A program made the position numbers and the translations under genes. A stretch of DNA of 64,000 nt, from NCBI GenBank assembly GCA_000378025.1, contig KB899087.1, positions 1,984,001 through 2,048,000 of the forward strand, read 5' to 3'. This document shows positions 35,501-44,946 of the stretch, one piece after another (the first letter of the stretch is position 1; every line of letters starts with the position of its first letter). A model generated the notes under the pieces. That model searched no databases. It saw only the letters and a list, made by a program, of their open reading frames with translations, and had not been told where the DNA came from. This DNA is from Xanthobacteraceae bacterium 501b. Its GTDB lineage: Bacteria; Pseudomonadota; Alphaproteobacteria; Rhizobiales; Xanthobacteraceae.

Positions 35501-36661
35501 ATGAACCGCCTGGATCGCTATGTGTTCCGCTCGGCCGCCACGGCCTTCATCGGAACGCTGCTGGTACTTACCGCCATGATCTGGGTGACGCAGGCCCTGC
35601 GCGAACTCGACATCATGACCTCACAGGGCCAGACGATTCTGGCGTTCGTGGTCATCACAGCCCTCGCCTTGCCCGCCCTCATCCTTGGCCTTGCGCCGGC
35701 GGCCCTGTTCATGGCGGTGGCGCAGACGCTCTTCCGCATGAACAGCGATTCCGAAATCGTGGTGGCCAGCGCGGCCGGCATCTCCACCTGGCGTTTCCTG
35801 CGCCCACTGGTCATTCTCGCGGTGCTGGTCGCCGCCTGCTGCGCCGCGCTGTCGATCGAGATCGTGCCGGCGGCCATGCGCCAGTTCCGCTATGAGATTA
35901 CCCGGGTGCGCGCCGATGTCGTCGCGTTCATCGCCCAGCCTGGCCGGTTCACCACCCTGTCGCAGGGCATGGTATTCCATGTGCGCGAGCGCAATGCCAA
36001 CGGCGTGCTGGGCGGCATCTTCATTAACGATGCGCGCGATCCGAAGGAGGTGAACACCTATCTTGCCGAGCGTGGCCAAGTGATAGACTCGGCTGAAGGT
36101 ACGTTCCTGGTTCTCGAGGAAGGCGCCATCCACAGGCGAACGCCCGGTAAACCGGACAGCAATGTCGTCGAGTTCCAGCGCTATGCCTTCGATCTGTCGC
36201 CCTTCACCAATAGTGGCGAGCCGACGATCTATCGCGCGCCAGAGCGGCCCTTCCGCGATCTGTGGAGCCCAGACCCGAAGGATCTGGTGGTCAAGATCGA
36301 AGGGACCGGACGATTTACCGAGGAGCTTCACCGGCGCCTGTCGCTGCCGCTCTATGTGCTGGCCTTCTTCGCGATCGCCTGTGCGGCACTGGCGGAGCCG
36401 CGCACCACACGCGAGGGGCGAGGCCTGGCGCTGGCCGGCACCGCACCCTTCATCATCTTCCTTCAGATCACGAGCTTTGGGCTGATTAGCCAAGTCCGCA
36501 CCGAGCCCGCCATGATTCCCGTGGTCTATCTTGTGCCGACCCTGTTCATCATCGGCGCGATGGCGTCGCTGAGCGGGCGTTTCAAGCCGCGCATGCCGGA
36601 AGCGATTCGCACTAGGATCGATCGCCTCGCCCAGCGCGTTGTACGCGCCACCGTGAACTGA
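35501..36661 (+). CDS. lptF: LPS export ABC transporter permease LptF
   Basis: 386 residues of the YjgP/YjgQ family. With LptG and LptB it extracts LPS from the inner membrane. The N-terminus MNRLDRYVFRSAATAFIGTL starts the first of six membrane segments: three before and three after a large periplasmic beta-jellyroll (about residues 125-280). The C-terminal segments include LPLYVLAFFAIACAALAE and FIIFLQITSFGLISQV. The open frame reaches far upstream on the opposite side of pepA, but the ATG at 35501 is the family start. lptG follows after 48 bases. Confidence 0.95.
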   Translation: MNRLDRYVFRSAATAFIGTLLVLTAMIWVTQALRELDIMTSQGQTILAFVVITALALPALILGLAPAALFMAVAQTLFRMNSDSEIVVASAAGISTWRFLRPLVILAVLVAACCAALSIEIVPAAMRQFRYEITRVRADVVAFIAQPGRFTTLSQGMVFHVRERNANGVLGGIFINDARDPKEVNTYLAERGQVIDSAEGTFLVLEEGAIHRRTPGKPDSNVVEFQRYAFDLSPFTNSGEPTIYRAPERPFRDLWSPDPKDLVVKIEGTGRFTEELHRRLSLPLYVLAFFAIACAALAEPRTTREGRGLALAGTAPFIIFLQITSFGLISQVRTEPAMIPVVYLVPTLFIIGAMASLSGRFKPRMPEAIRTRIDRLAQRVVRATVN

Positions 36662-36709
36662 GCCGCCGATGCGCGATCACGAAAAAATCACCGCCAGCGG
36701 AGCATCGAG

Positions 36710-37795
36710 ATGATCGGGCGCACGCTGGGATTCTATTTCGGACGGCGTTTCATTACCTCGGTGATGGGCATCTTTGTCGGCTGCGCCAGCCTCATCATGC
36801 TCATCGACCTGCTCGAATTGTCGCGCCGCGTCGGCGAGAGGGATGTCGATTTCGGCACGCTGCTGCTGCTTGTGTTCTACCGCATGCCGTTTTTCACCGA
36901 GCAGTTGCTGCCTTTCGCCGTGCTGTTCGGCGCGATCGGAACCTTCCTTACGCTGTCGCGGCGTCTTGAACTGGTCGTGGCGCGAGCGGCCGGCATTTCG
37001 GCCTGGCAGTTCATCGCCCCCGCGGCGCTGATCGCCCTCGCGCTGGGCACGTTTTCCACAACCGTCTACAATCCGGTTTCGGCCGTGTTCAAGGAGCGGG
37101 CAAGCCGGCTGGAAGCGGAGATCTTCAACCGCCAGACCGGCCTGTTCGCAGCTGGCCGCAGCGGCTTCTGGCTTCGCCAGCAAAGCGTTGACGGCCAGGC
37201 CATCATCCAGGCGGCAGCCACCAGCAATGGCGGGCGCGAACTGACCGGCGTCAACGTCTTCCTGTTCGACACGCATGACAAGCTGCTGGAGCGGATCGAG
37301 GCTCGGCGCGCTGTGCTGGATCCCGGCGCCTGGCGGCTCGAAAATGCGCGCGTATTAACTCCCGCAATAGGTTTGCAGGAGTACGACATCTACATGCTGG
37401 CCACCAATCTCACGCCCAATCAGGTACAAGAATCGCTGCAAAGCGAGACCGTGCCGTTCTGGGATCTGCCCGCCGCCATCGATGCCGCGACCCGGGTCGG
37501 ATTTGGTGCGGAACGCTATCGGCTGCAGTATCAAAGCTTGCTGGCGCGACCCGCGCTGCTGCTGGCGATGGTGCTCATCGCGGCCTCGGTGAGCCTGCGC
37601 GTGTTCCGGTTCGGCGGCATCGGCCAGACGATTCTCGGTGGCGTCGCGGCCGGCTTTCTGCTTTATGTTTTCACCAAGCTCGCCGAGGACCTCGGTGAGG
37701 CCGGGATTGTGCATCCCATTATAGCAGCGTGGTTTCCAGCGGGCGTAGGAGCATTGATGGGCATTCTCATCCTGCTTCACCGGGAGGACGGATGA
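36710..37795 (+). CDS. lptG: LPS export ABC transporter permease LptG
   Basis: 361 residues, same fold as LptF. MIGRTLGFYFGRRFITSVMG is the first membrane segment. LLLLVFYRMPFFTEQLLPFA and FGAIGTFLTLSRRLELVVAR are typical of the family, with the periplasmic domain at about 120-260 and three last segments from LLARPALLLAMVLIAASVSL. The stop TGA overlaps the lptD start ATG (ATGA), so translation is probably coupled. LptB, the ATPase, is not in the window. Confidence 0.96.
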   Translation: MIGRTLGFYFGRRFITSVMGIFVGCASLIMLIDLLELSRRVGERDVDFGTLLLLVFYRMPFFTEQLLPFAVLFGAIGTFLTLSRRLELVVARAAGISAWQFIAPAALIALALGTFSTTVYNPVSAVFKERASRLEAEIFNRQTGLFAAGRSGFWLRQQSVDGQAIIQAAATSNGGRELTGVNVFLFDTHDKLLERIEARRAVLDPGAWRLENARVLTPAIGLQEYDIYMLATNLTPNQVQESLQSETVPFWDLPAAIDAATRVGFGAERYRLQYQSLLARPALLLAMVLIAASVSLRVFRFGGIGQTILGGVAAGFLLYVFTKLAEDLGEAGIVHPIIAAWFPAGVGALMGILILLHREDG

Positions 37796-40305
37796 AGGTC
37801 GGCAACGTGATAGCCGGCCAGGCAGATTCGGCGATCCCGCGACTGAAAAGTCGCCTGCGTCGGTCTGTCTGTGCGTCGATTATCGGAGCAGGCTCCGTTG
37901 CGTTGGTCGCCTTCGGCCCGGCGACGCTTGCACATGCCCAGACGAATGCTGCCCAGACGAGCCCCTCTCAGACGACGGCGGCGCAGCCGGCCGGCCTCGC
38001 TGGCGGCCTTGTCACGCGCCAAACCGACCCCAACGCCAAGATGCTCGTGACGGCGGACGAGCTTGTCTATGACAACACCCGCAACGAGGTGATCGCCGAA
38101 GGCAACGTCCAGATCTATTACGACGGCGCGGTCCTGGAAGCGCGACGGGTCGTCTATGACCGCAACGCGAACCGGCTGCGTGCCGAAGGAGGCGTGCGGC
38201 TGAAGGACAAGGACGGCACCGTCATCGCCGCCGACAACCTCGACCTGTCGCAGGATTTCAGCAACGGCTTCGTCAATTCGCTGCGCATCGATTCGCCCGA
38301 CGACATGCATTTCGTCGCCGCCCGCGCCGACCGCGAAAACGGCGACACCACGGTGCTGACCAGCGGCGCCTACACGCCCTGCGAACCCTGTAAGGAAAAT
38401 CCCGCAAAGCCGCCGATGTGGCAGGTGAAGGCCGCGAAGATCATCCATAAAGAAAAGGAACAGATGATCTATTTCGAGGATGCCAGGCTCGAATTCCTCG
38501 GCGTCCCGTTCGCGTGGGTCCCCTACCTTGAAGCTCCCGATCCGACGGTGAAGCGCAAGTCCGGCTTCCTGATTCCGCAATTCGTGAGCACATCGGAAAT
38601 CGGCTACGGCGCGACCATTCCTTATTTCTGGAACATCGCGCCAAACATGGACGTGACGTTCTCGCCGCTCATCGTCTCCAAGCAGGGAGTGATGCTCGAC
38701 GCCGAGTTCCGGCACCGGCTTGAGACGGGCACCTACAGCATTCGTGCTGCCGGTATCGACCAGTTGGACAAGGACGCGTTCCTGGGCCAGCCCGGCTATC
38801 GTGACCAGCGCGGGGTGGTCGAGACGCACGGCCGGTTCAACATCAACGAGAACTGGTACTGGGGCTGGGACGGCTGGCTGATGTCAGACGAGACCTTCCT
38901 CCAAGATTATAACCTCATCAACGCGACAGCCCGTGAGGTCACCTCGCAGATCTACCTCGTCGGTCAGGGCGACCGCTCCTATTTCGACGTGCGGGCGATG
39001 TATTTCACCGGCCTGACGTCCTACGACATCCAGGATCAGCAGCCGATCATTCACCCCGTGCTGGACTACAGCAAGACGCTGGGCGACTCGGTGTTCGGCG
39101 GCCAGCTCAGCTACGACATCAACTTCACCAGCCTGACCCGCAATGAGATCGATCTGCGGGCGACCTCGGCGGCCTACGCGCCGACCTACCCCACGCTCTA
39201 TGACGGCCCGACCAACCAGTGCGATCTCGACAAGGTCGGCACTAACCCGATCGAGCAGCGGCAGGACTGCCTGATGCGCGGCATGGTCGGCAGCTACACC
39301 CGCCTGTCGGGCGTGGTGGACTGGCGCCGGACTTTCATCGACACCGCCGGCCAGACCTGGACGCCGTTCTTCAACATGCAGGTCGATGTCGCCTCGGTGC
39401 AGGCGCAGACCGAGGATTCGCCCTGGCTGCCGGGCGGCGACAACCAGCTGATCCGCGCCATGCCGGCCGTCGGCCTCGAATACCGCTACCCCTTCATCGC
39501 CGTGCAGAGCTGGGGCACGCAGACCATCGAGCCTATCGCCCAGGTCATCATCCGCCCGGACGAGACCGATATCGGCCAGTTCCCGAATGAAGACGCACAA
39601 AGCCTGATCTTCGACGACACCAACCTGTTCGAAATCAGCAAATATTCAGGCTATGACCGCGTGGAAGGCGGCGGGCGCGCCAACGTGGGCATCCAGTACA
39701 CCGCCAACTTCAACGATGGCGGCCAGATAAACGCCCTTTTCGGCCAGTCCTACCAGATCTTCGGCGTCAACTCCTACGCCAATTACGACATGGCCAATAC
39801 GGGCGCCGAGTCCGGCCTTGAAGACGATGCCTCCGACTATGTCGCCCGTCTGTACTACCAGCCGACGGACAAGTTCTCGCTCATCAACCGCTTCCGCTTC
39901 GACAACGAAGACTGGTCGGTTGAGCGGTATGAGGTTGAGGGCCGGGCGACCCTGAACAAGCACCTCACCGTGTCCGCTCTTTACGGTCTCTACACGGCGC
40001 AGCCCCTGCTCGGCTATTATGAGGAGCGCGAGGGCATTCTCGGCACGGGTACGCTGAAGCTGAACGAGAACTGGAACCTGCGGGCAGCCGCGCGCTACAA
40101 TCTCAATCTCGACGAGATCGACTACACGATGTTCGGCATCTCCTACATCGACGAGTGCTTCGGCCTCGCTCTCAGCTATCGTTCGGACTACACTGAAAGT
40201 GGCAATCGCGAGCGAGTCGATACGGTTCTCGTCACCTTCACGCTGAAGACGCTGGGTGAAGCCGGGTTCTCGACACAGGTCGGATCGGGCAGCACCGACG
40301 ATTAG
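37792..40305 (+). CDS. lptD: LPS-assembly outer-membrane protein LptD
   Basis: 837 residues. It places LPS in the outer leaflet together with LptE. The signal peptide has a long basic start (residues 1-25), a core around SIIGAGSVALVAFGPATLA and ends at HAQ (residue 50). An LptA-like domain follows (MLVTADELVYDNTRNEVIAE, GNVQIYYDGAVLEARRVVYD), then the barrel from about residue 190 (FLGVPFAWVPYLEAPDPTVK). Cysteines in TPCEPCKEN and near the end in YIDECFGLALSY could form disulfides that the family needs. GGGAGG is the ribosome site. It heads the surA-pdxA-rsmA part of the operon. Confidence 0.96.
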   Translation: MKVGNVIAGQADSAIPRLKSRLRRSVCASIIGAGSVALVAFGPATLAHAQTNAAQTSPSQTTAAQPAGLAGGLVTRQTDPNAKMLVTADELVYDNTRNEVIAEGNVQIYYDGAVLEARRVVYDRNANRLRAEGGVRLKDKDGTVIAADNLDLSQDFSNGFVNSLRIDSPDDMHFVAARADRENGDTTVLTSGAYTPCEPCKENPAKPPMWQVKAAKIIHKEKEQMIYFEDARLEFLGVPFAWVPYLEAPDPTVKRKSGFLIPQFVSTSEIGYGATIPYFWNIAPNMDVTFSPLIVSKQGVMLDAEFRHRLETGTYSIRAAGIDQLDKDAFLGQPGYRDQRGVVETHGRFNINENWYWGWDGWLMSDETFLQDYNLINATAREVTSQIYLVGQGDRSYFDVRAMYFTGLTSYDIQDQQPIIHPVLDYSKTLGDSVFGGQLSYDINFTSLTRNEIDLRATSAAYAPTYPTLYDGPTNQCDLDKVGTNPIEQRQDCLMRGMVGSYTRLSGVVDWRRTFIDTAGQTWTPFFNMQVDVASVQAQTEDSPWLPGGDNQLIRAMPAVGLEYRYPFIAVQSWGTQTIEPIAQVIIRPDETDIGQFPNEDAQSLIFDDTNLFEISKYSGYDRVEGGGRANVGIQYTANFNDGGQINALFGQSYQIFGVNSYANYDMANTGAESGLEDDASDYVARLYYQPTDKFSLINRFRFDNEDWSVERYEVEGRATLNKHLTVSALYGLYTAQPLLGYYEEREGILGTGTLKLNENWNLRAAARYNLNLDEIDYTMFGISYIDECFGLALSYRSDYTESGNRERVDTVLVTFTLKTLGEAGFSTQVGSGSTDD

Positions 40306-40428
40306 TCAGAGACGATCAGGCAGCGGCGTCGCATTGATGCCACATCCGCCGACGAGAACATCGCGGATAGGGGAGGACGCAGTGGAACGAATTTCCCTCG
40401 TCTGACCGACAGGAAGAGTGGAGAGAAA

Positions 40429-41409
40429 ATGCTCGGACGGTCTTGGATACGGGATGGCTGGCGCGCCGGTCGTCATCGCGTCGTGGGACCGCTCGCCCGC
40501 GCGCTGGTGTTTGGCTGCGCGGCCGTCGCCATCGCCACGTTTCTGCCTACGCCCGCGAGAGCCCAGCAGATACTCGTCCTGGTGCAGGGGCAGCCCATCA
40601 CCAGCTTCGATGTCTCCCAGCGCATCAAGCTCGCCCAGCTCACCGAGCGCCGGAATCTGTCGCAGAAGGAAGCGCTGGAAGAGTTGATCGACCAGCGTCT
40701 GAAGATTGTCACTGCCGAGCGGTTCGGTGTCACCGCCGACAAGGAAGAAATTGAGAAGATGTTTGCCCGCATGGGCAGCCGAACCGGCCGCTCGCCGGAG
40801 CAACTGACCCAGGCACTGGCGCAGTCCGGCCTCGACGCCAGCATGCTCAAGACGAAAATGCGGGCCGACTATGTCTGGAACAATTATGTGCGCGGCCGCT
40901 TCTCCTCTGCCGCAACGATTCGCGATTCCGACGTGTTCGCGGCGCTGCAGTCGAAGGGCGAGGACCTGACCCGCGCCCAGCGCACCACCGAATATACGGT
41001 GCGCCAGATCGTCCTCGTGGTGGGCCGCACGGCCAATCCCGGCGAGCGTTCGCAGCGCATGGCGGAGGCTAACAACCTGCGCAAGCAGTTCACCGATTGC
41101 GAAACCGGCGTCCAGACCGCCCGCGCCATGCGTGAGACCGTGGTCCGCGATCCGGTCATTCGCACCTCGGCCGACATGAGCGCGCCGGTGCGCAAGGTCA
41201 TGGACGACACACCGGTCGGCCAGATGACGGCGCCGGAGGTCACCCGCGCCGGCATCGAGATGATCGCCATCTGCAATCGACGCGAAGTGGTCGGCGAGAG
41301 CGCGCAGAAGCGCGAGGTCCGCACCGAGCTTGAGAACAAGCAGTTCGACACGGTCTCCAAGAAGCTGCTGGACGATGCCCGCAAGTCCGCCATGATCCAG
41401 TATCGCTGA
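40429..41409 (+). CDS. SurA-like periplasmic chaperone / peptidyl-prolyl isomerase
   Basis: 326 residues. A signal peptide follows an unusually long basic start: core ALVFGCAAVAIATFLP, cleavage after ARA near 45. The SurA N-terminal domain follows (QILVLVQGQPITSFDVSQRI, KLAQLTERRNLSQKEALEEL). I see no clear intact parvulin domain, only a region with weak likeness (YTVRQIVLVVGR). The position between lptD and pdxA is that of surA in E. coli, so it should help outer-membrane proteins, including LptD, to fold. The 123 bases after lptD contain no gene. Confidence 0.86.
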   Translation: MLGRSWIRDGWRAGRHRVVGPLARALVFGCAAVAIATFLPTPARAQQILVLVQGQPITSFDVSQRIKLAQLTERRNLSQKEALEELIDQRLKIVTAERFGVTADKEEIEKMFARMGSRTGRSPEQLTQALAQSGLDASMLKTKMRADYVWNNYVRGRFSSAATIRDSDVFAALQSKGEDLTRAQRTTEYTVRQIVLVVGRTANPGERSQRMAEANNLRKQFTDCETGVQTARAMRETVVRDPVIRTSADMSAPVRKVMDDTPVGQMTAPEVTRAGIEMIAICNRREVVGESAQKREVRTELENKQFDTVSKKLLDDARKSAMIQYR

Positions 41410-41416
41410 TCGGCCG

Positions 41417-42436
41417 ATGGCACGCCCCTCGCCTGTGTTGGCACTGACCTTGGGCGAGCCGGCCGGCATCGGCCCCGACATCACCCTCGCGGCCTGGCTG
41501 CTGCGCGAGGCGCGGGCCTTGCCCGCTTTCTTCGTGACCGGCGATGCCGGCCTGCTGCGCCGCCGGGCCGAAGTTCTCGGCCTCGCCGTGCCGGTGCAGG
41601 AATGCACGCCCGAAGACGCCGCCGCGCTGTTTGCCACCGCCCTGCCCGTCGTCCCTGCCGGGCCTGCGGCTACCGCCGGCCCGGGCCAGCCGAATGCCTC
41701 GAGCGCACCTGCCGCCTGCGCGGCGATCGACAGCGCCGTGGCGCTGGTGAAGGCCGGACGTGCGGCGGCGGTCGTGACAAACCCAATCTCCAAGGCCGTC
41801 CTGTATGCCGATGGCTTCGCCTTTCCCGGTCACACCGAGTATCTCGCTTATCTCGCAGGCTCGCCGGCGCCGCATCCGGTGATGATGATCTGGTCACCCG
41901 ACCTCGCCGTCGTACCCGCCACAATCCATGTCCCTCTGGCCGAGGTGCCGCGCCTGTTCACCCGCGAACTGCTCATTGAGACCGCCCGCATAACCGCTCA
42001 TGACCTGCGGCACCGCTTCGGAATCGAGGCCCCCCGCCTCGCGATTTGCGGGCTCAACCCGCATGCGGGCGAGGACGGCACGCTCGGGCGCGAGGACGAG
42101 GAGGTCACACGTCCCGCCGTTGCGGTACTGCGACAGGAGGGGATCGATGCGCGCGGACCGCTGCCGGCGGACACGCTTTTCCACGCCGCCGCCCGCGCCA
42201 CGTATGATGCCGCCATCGGCGCTTATCACGACCAGGTGTTGGCGCCGGCCAAGGCCCTCGCCTTCGATCGCGCGGTCAACGTCACGCTGGGGCTGCCTTT
42301 CATACGCACCTCGCCAGACCATGGTACGGCGTTCGCTCTCGCTGGCACAGGGCGCGCCGATCCCTCCAGCCTGATCGAGGCGCTGCTTCTGGCGCGCCGG
42401 CTCAGCGAACGCGACGCCGCGCGGACGGAAGGTTGA
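41417..42436 (+). CDS. pdxA: 4-hydroxythreonine-4-phosphate dehydrogenase
   Basis: 339 residues. It oxidises 4-phosphohydroxy-threonine in pyridoxal phosphate synthesis. LALTLGEPAGIGPDITL is the start; metal-binding His are in FPGHTEYLAYLAG, IGAYHDQVLAPAKALAFD and the last block LPFIRTSPDHGTAFALAGTG. The ATG is 7 bases after the surA-like stop. The order surA-pdxA-rsmA is the same as in E. coli. The product, PLP, is the cofactor of alanine racemase coded further downstream, but that link is only biochemical. Confidence 0.97.
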   Translation: MARPSPVLALTLGEPAGIGPDITLAAWLLREARALPAFFVTGDAGLLRRRAEVLGLAVPVQECTPEDAAALFATALPVVPAGPAATAGPGQPNASSAPAACAAIDSAVALVKAGRAAAVVTNPISKAVLYADGFAFPGHTEYLAYLAGSPAPHPVMMIWSPDLAVVPATIHVPLAEVPRLFTRELLIETARITAHDLRHRFGIEAPRLAICGLNPHAGEDGTLGREDEEVTRPAVAVLRQEGIDARGPLPADTLFHAAARATYDAAIGAYHDQVLAPAKALAFDRAVNVTLGLPFIRTSPDHGTAFALAGTGRADPSSLIEALLLARRLSERDAARTEG

Positions 42437-42445
42437 GGCCGGCAG

Positions 42446-43330
42446 ATGAGCATCGACACCCTGCCGCCGCTCCGCGACGTCATACGGGATCATGGCCTTT
42501 CGGCGCTCAAATCGCTCGGCCAGAATTTTCTGCTCGACCTTAACCTCACGTCGAAGATCGCCCGCACGGCGGGCAGGCTCGACGGGCTGACCGTGATCGA
42601 GGTTGGCCCCGGTCCCGGCGGCCTGACCCGGGCGATCCTCGCGCTCGGCGCGCGGCGCGTGATAGCCATCGAGCGCGACGCGCGCTGCGTCGCGGCGCTG
42701 GCGGAGGTGGCGGCGCATTATCCGGGTCGGCTGGAGATCATCGAAGGCGATGCGCTCCAGACGGAATACCGTGCTCTTCTCGCACCGGACGAGCGCGCCG
42801 TCGTCATCTCCAACCTGCCCTATAATGTCGGTACGCCGCTGCTGGTCGGCTGGCTCTCGGCCGATCCCTGGCCGCCCTGGTACGAGAGCATGACGCTGAT
42901 GTTCCAGCGCGAGGTGGCCGAGCGCATCGTCGCCGCACCGGGAGACGACCATTATGGCCGTCTCGCCGTGCTGACTGGCTGGCGGGCACAGGCTCACATC
43001 GCCTTCGATGTGCCACCCTCGGCCTTCGTGCCGCCGCCCAAGGTCACGTCGTCGGTGGTACACATCGTGCCCCGCCACGCACCCCTGCCCTGCTCGCTGA
43101 AGTCGTTGGAGCGCATCACCGAGGCCGGCTTCGGCCAGCGCCGCAAGATGCTGCGCCAGAGTCTCAAGAGCCTCGGCGTCGATACGGGCGCCCTATTGGA
43201 GGCGGCGGGCATCGCCCCGACCGAGCGCGCCGAGCGCGTGACTGTTGAGGGCTTCGTAGCCCTGGCCAATGAATGGGTGGCGATGCGCCGGGCGGGCGCC
43301 GGTCAGGATGTCAGCGTCGCCAGTTCCTGA
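42446..43330 (+). CDS. rsmA: 16S rRNA (adenine1518/1519-N6)-dimethyltransferase
   Basis: 294 residues. It dimethylates two adenines in the 3' hairpin of 16S rRNA late in 30S assembly. Seen are [18 protein letters not shown], the SAM-binding [16 protein letters not shown], the catalytic [14 protein letters not shown] (NLPY) and the C-terminal [14 protein letters not shown]. It follows pdxA by 9 bases. Its last 28 bases overlap the end of the convergent gmk gene. Confidence 0.97.
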   Translation: MSIDTLPPLRDVIRDHGLSALKSLGQNFLLDLNLTSKIARTAGRLDGLTVIEVGPGPGGLTRAILALGARRVIAIERDARCVAALAEVAAHYPGRLEIIEGDALQTEYRALLAPDERAVVISNLPYNVGTPLLVGWLSADPWPPWYESMTLMFQREVAERIVAAPGDDHYGRLAVLTGWRAQAHIAFDVPPSAFVPPPKVTSSVVHIVPRHAPLPCSLKSLERITEAGFGQRRKMLRQSLKSLGVDTGALLEAAGIAPTERAERVTVEGFVALANEWVAMRRAGAGQDVSVASS

Positions 43331-43974
43331 TCGAGCCGTTCGACGATCGGAGGCAGGCCGAGCTGGCGTTCGCGGCGCAGGCGCTCGGCAGCCAAAATCG
43401 CCTGTAAATTGATGAAGGTCGCGTTCAGGTCCTCATTCACCAGCACGTAGTCATATTCGCGCCAGTGTGCGATCTCGGTGCGCGCGTTCTTCAGACGCTT
43501 CTCAATCACGCCGGATGCGTCCTCCGCCCGGCGCTCCAGCCGCGTCTTGAGCTCCCCGGCCGAAGGCGGCAAGATGAAGACGCCGACAATGTCCGACCGC
43601 ATCTTCTCATAAAGCTGAAGCGTGCCTTGGTAGTCGATGTCGAAAAGCACATCCTTGCCCGCGGCAAGCGCGTTGTCCACCGGCTCGCGCGGCGTACCGT
43701 AGAAATTGCCGTGCACCTCCGCCGATTCCAGCAGGTCGGCGGCATCGCGCAGTTTCTCGAAACGCTCGCGCTTGATGAAGTGGTAGTGGATACCCTCGAC
43801 CTCGCTCGGGCGCCGCTCGCGCGTCGTCACCGAGACAGACAGGTGTATCTCGGGGTGCTCCCTCAGTAGCATTTGCGCCAGTGTCGATTTGCCCGCCCCG
43901 GAAGGGGAGGACAGCACCAGCATCAGCCCGCGGCGGACGACGGAAATCTGGGAAGGGCTGGTCATGGCGCTCAC
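43303..43974 (-). CDS. gmk: Guanylate kinase
   Basis: 223 residues. It phosphorylates GMP to GDP. P-loop [16 protein letters not shown] near residue 24; GMP-binding residues in [50 protein letters not shown]. The open frame starts [11 protein letters not shown] and the ATG at 43974 overlaps the end of the yicC-type gene by 4 bases (43971-43974), so translation is probably coupled. The 3' end overlaps rsmA. Confidence 0.97.
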   Translation of the reverse strand: MSAMTSPSQISVVRRGLMLVLSSPSGAGKSTLAQMLLREHPEIHLSVSVTTRERRPSEVEGIHYHFIKRERFEKLRDAADLLESAEVHGNFYGTPREPVDNALAAGKDVLFDIDYQGTLQLYEKMRSDIVGVFILPPSAGELKTRLERRAEDASGVIEKRLKNARTEIAHWREYDYVLVNEDLNATFINLQAILAAERLRRERQLGLPPIVERLDQELATLTS

Positions 43975-44858
43975 TCGATGTTCTGGACCTGCTCGCGGAA
44001 CTGTTCGACCAGCCCCTTCAGCTCAAGCCCGATGGCGGTCAGCGACACGTCATTGGCCTTGGAGCACAGCGTATTGGTTTCGCGGTTGAATTCCTGGGCG
44101 AGAAAATCCAGGCGGCGGCCGATAGCCCCGCCCTCCACAAGCATGGCACGGGCGGCGGCGACATGGGCCACCAACCGGTCCAGTTCCTCGCGTACATCAA
44201 CCTTCGACGCCATCATCAGTGCTTCCTGATGCAGCCGGTCCGAATCGAAGCTGGCGCCGGTGTCCATCAGCACCCGCAGTTGATCGGCGAGCTTGGCGCG
44301 GATCGCCTCCGGCCGGCGGGACGGGTTGGCCTCGGCAGCGGCGGTGAGCGCGGCAATGCCGTCAAGCCGTTCGCTGAGCACGAGACCGAGGGCGGCGCCC
44401 TCCTGCGCCCGCATGGCGGCGAGTTCGGACAACGCCTGCTGGAAACCGGCGACGACATCTGCCTCCAGCGCCATCCGCGACGCCTCGCTCTCCTGTGCCT
44501 CGCTGATCTCCAGCACGCCCTTCAGACCGATGAGACTTTCAAGCTGCACCGGCGGCGCGCCAAGCTCCTCGGCGACGCGGCGCACCGATAGCGCGATGGT
44601 GCGCAGCACATGCTCGTTGACGCGCACACTGACCTCGGGGTCCGCCCGGGTGAGCGAGAGATTAGCGTTGACGTTGCCACGCGAGAGCGCGCGCGCGGCA
44701 GACTGCTTGAGGCCCGCCTCCACGCTGTCCCATCCGCCGGGAAGCCGCAGACGGACATCCAAGCCCTTGCCATTGACCGACTTGAGTTCCCAGGCCCAGC
44801 TCCACGCGCCGCTTATGCCCTGCGTGCGTGCGAAACCCGTCATGCTGGCTAGCGTCAT
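43971..44858 (-). CDS. yicC: YicC family endoribonuclease
   Basis: 295 residues with the N-terminal YicC domain (MTLASMTGFARTQGISGAWS, ELKSVNGKGLDVRLRLP) and the C-terminal DUF1732 part with DVREELDRLVAHVAAARAML and RRLDFLAQEFNRETNTLCSK. E. coli YicC (RapT family) has been reported to have RNase activity on RyhB-type RNAs; a broad role is not settled. Next to gmk in many proteobacteria, as here (4-base overlap). The gene at 44947 (mltG) lies 88 bases upstream. Confidence 0.95.
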   Translation of the reverse strand: MTLASMTGFARTQGISGAWSWAWELKSVNGKGLDVRLRLPGGWDSVEAGLKQSAARALSRGNVNANLSLTRADPEVSVRVNEHVLRTIALSVRRVAEELGAPPVQLESLIGLKGVLEISEAQESEASRMALEADVVAGFQQALSELAAMRAQEGAALGLVLSERLDGIAALTAAAEANPSRRPEAIRAKLADQLRVLMDTGASFDSDRLHQEALMMASKVDVREELDRLVAHVAAARAMLVEGGAIGRRLDFLAQEFNRETNTLCSKANDVSLTAIGLELKGLVEQFREQVQNIE

Positions 44859-44946
44859 GCCATCCCCCTGCCCCGTCCCCAGACGGCGGGCGGACCATAA
44901 CGGGGGGCGCTGCCAGCCTCAAGCCGGCAGCGGAGAGTCATTGGAC

